From assembly GCA_964383545.1 (NCBI GenBank), contig CAYLHD010000007.1:1-29328 (forward strand): 29,328 nt of DNA. The letters run 5' to 3'. Origin of the DNA: JAGYLJ01 sp964383545. GTDB lineage: Bacteria; Patescibacteriota; Minisyncoccia; Phycocordibacterales; UBA12079. Position numbers and translations under genes: made by a program. Below the pieces are notes generated by a model. That model saw nothing but the letters and a program-made list of their open reading frames with translations. It was not told the origin of the DNA and ran no database searches. This document shows positions 29,190 through 29,328 of the stretch, piece by piece; position 1 is the first letter of the stretch; each line of letters begins with the position of its first letter.

Positions 29190-29250
29190 ATGATAATTAT
29201 ATCATATAAAACAGGCTAAGCATCGCATCAATGGGGAGTGATTATCAACA

Positions 29251-29280
29251 AAAAAACTGCTAGAAAGCAGTTTTTTATTT
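29251..29280 (-). terminator. Terminator upstream of the second adaptor operon
   Basis: A perfect 11-bp stem AAAAAACTGCT/AGCAGTTTTTT (29251-29261, 29266-29276) with loop AGAA. On the minus strand it would end a gene entering from beyond the window. Confidence 0.8.
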
Positions 29281-29301
29281 TTTGTAATGGTTTAGTCTAT
29301 A

Positions 29302-29328
29302 TTAATCTACAAAGGTCAAAGCTTTTCC
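29302..29328 (-). CDS. Possible C-terminal end of a gene entering from the right
   Basis: The minus strand is open from the window edge to TAA 29304-29302 and encodes GKALTFVD. The terminator just downstream makes a gene end here likely, but eight residues are too few to identify it. Confidence 0.25.
   Translation of the reverse strand, partial: GKALTFVD

Noticed and set aside
1..29328. CRISPR array or intact insertion sequence
   Set aside because: No regularly spaced repeats and no transposase ORF were seen; the repeats present are pairs or palindromes.

Overview
The window is AT-rich, compact DNA with a standard bacterial code: TGA is a stop, and a release factor 2 gene is present. It reads like a chromosomal stretch of a Candidate Phyla Radiation (Patescibacteria, probably Parcubacteria-like) genome. 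Signs of this are shortened housekeeping proteins (RF2 287 aa, EF-Ts 197 aa), tRNA genes without encoded CCA, few Shine-Dalgarno sites, and -10 boxes set only 6-8 nt before start codons. The lineage is an inference, because no 16S gene lies in the window. A 100-N scaffold join at 14216-14315 has the same 55 bp on both sides, so it is probably an assembly overlap and not a real gap.

Region 1 (1-5400) is accessory. At the left edge a serine recombinase gene reads leftward out of the window. It abuts a 59-bp repeat (143-201) that recurs in the same orientation at 4722-4780, with the last 32 bp identical. Between the copies lies a candidate RiPP (modified peptide) locus: a 37-aa Lys-rich precursor-like peptide ending in Cys with a strong Shine-Dalgarno, a terminator-like hairpin, an RRE/PqqD-like plus radical SAM plus SPASM maturase, a class I methyltransferase, an MFS exporter and a DUF2268-like zinc protease. 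Right of the second repeat are remnants of a second recombinase and of a type I restriction specificity subunit (HsdS), then non-coding sequence rich in tRNA-derived repeats. This is the most interesting part of the window.

Region 2 (5500-17200) is mostly core: class II ribonucleotide reductase with an ATP cone, tRNA-Ile, prfB, rpsB-tsf plus a small membrane protein, tRNA-Thr, tRNA-Leu, ParB, tRNA-guanine transglycosylase, a small membrane protein, two cold-shock proteins with matching promoters and leaders, a 39-aa basic protein and the GTPase TypA/BipA. Between these genes are large palindromes. Two of them (5218-5350 and 7868-7994) share one plan: tRNA T-arm sequence at both ends enclosing two AT-stem hairpins.

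Region 3 (17250-29328) is an envelope and export block. A rightward operon encodes a MacA/HlyD-type adaptor, a MacB/LolD-type ATPase and an FtsX-type permease, followed by an ECF sigma factor, an overlapping three-helix membrane protein (candidate anti-sigma) and a small secreted protein. Facing it on the minus strand are a NagZ-like glycosidase and a second adaptor-ATPase-permease-permease operon. A shared bidirectional terminator at 22960-22992 separates the two directions.
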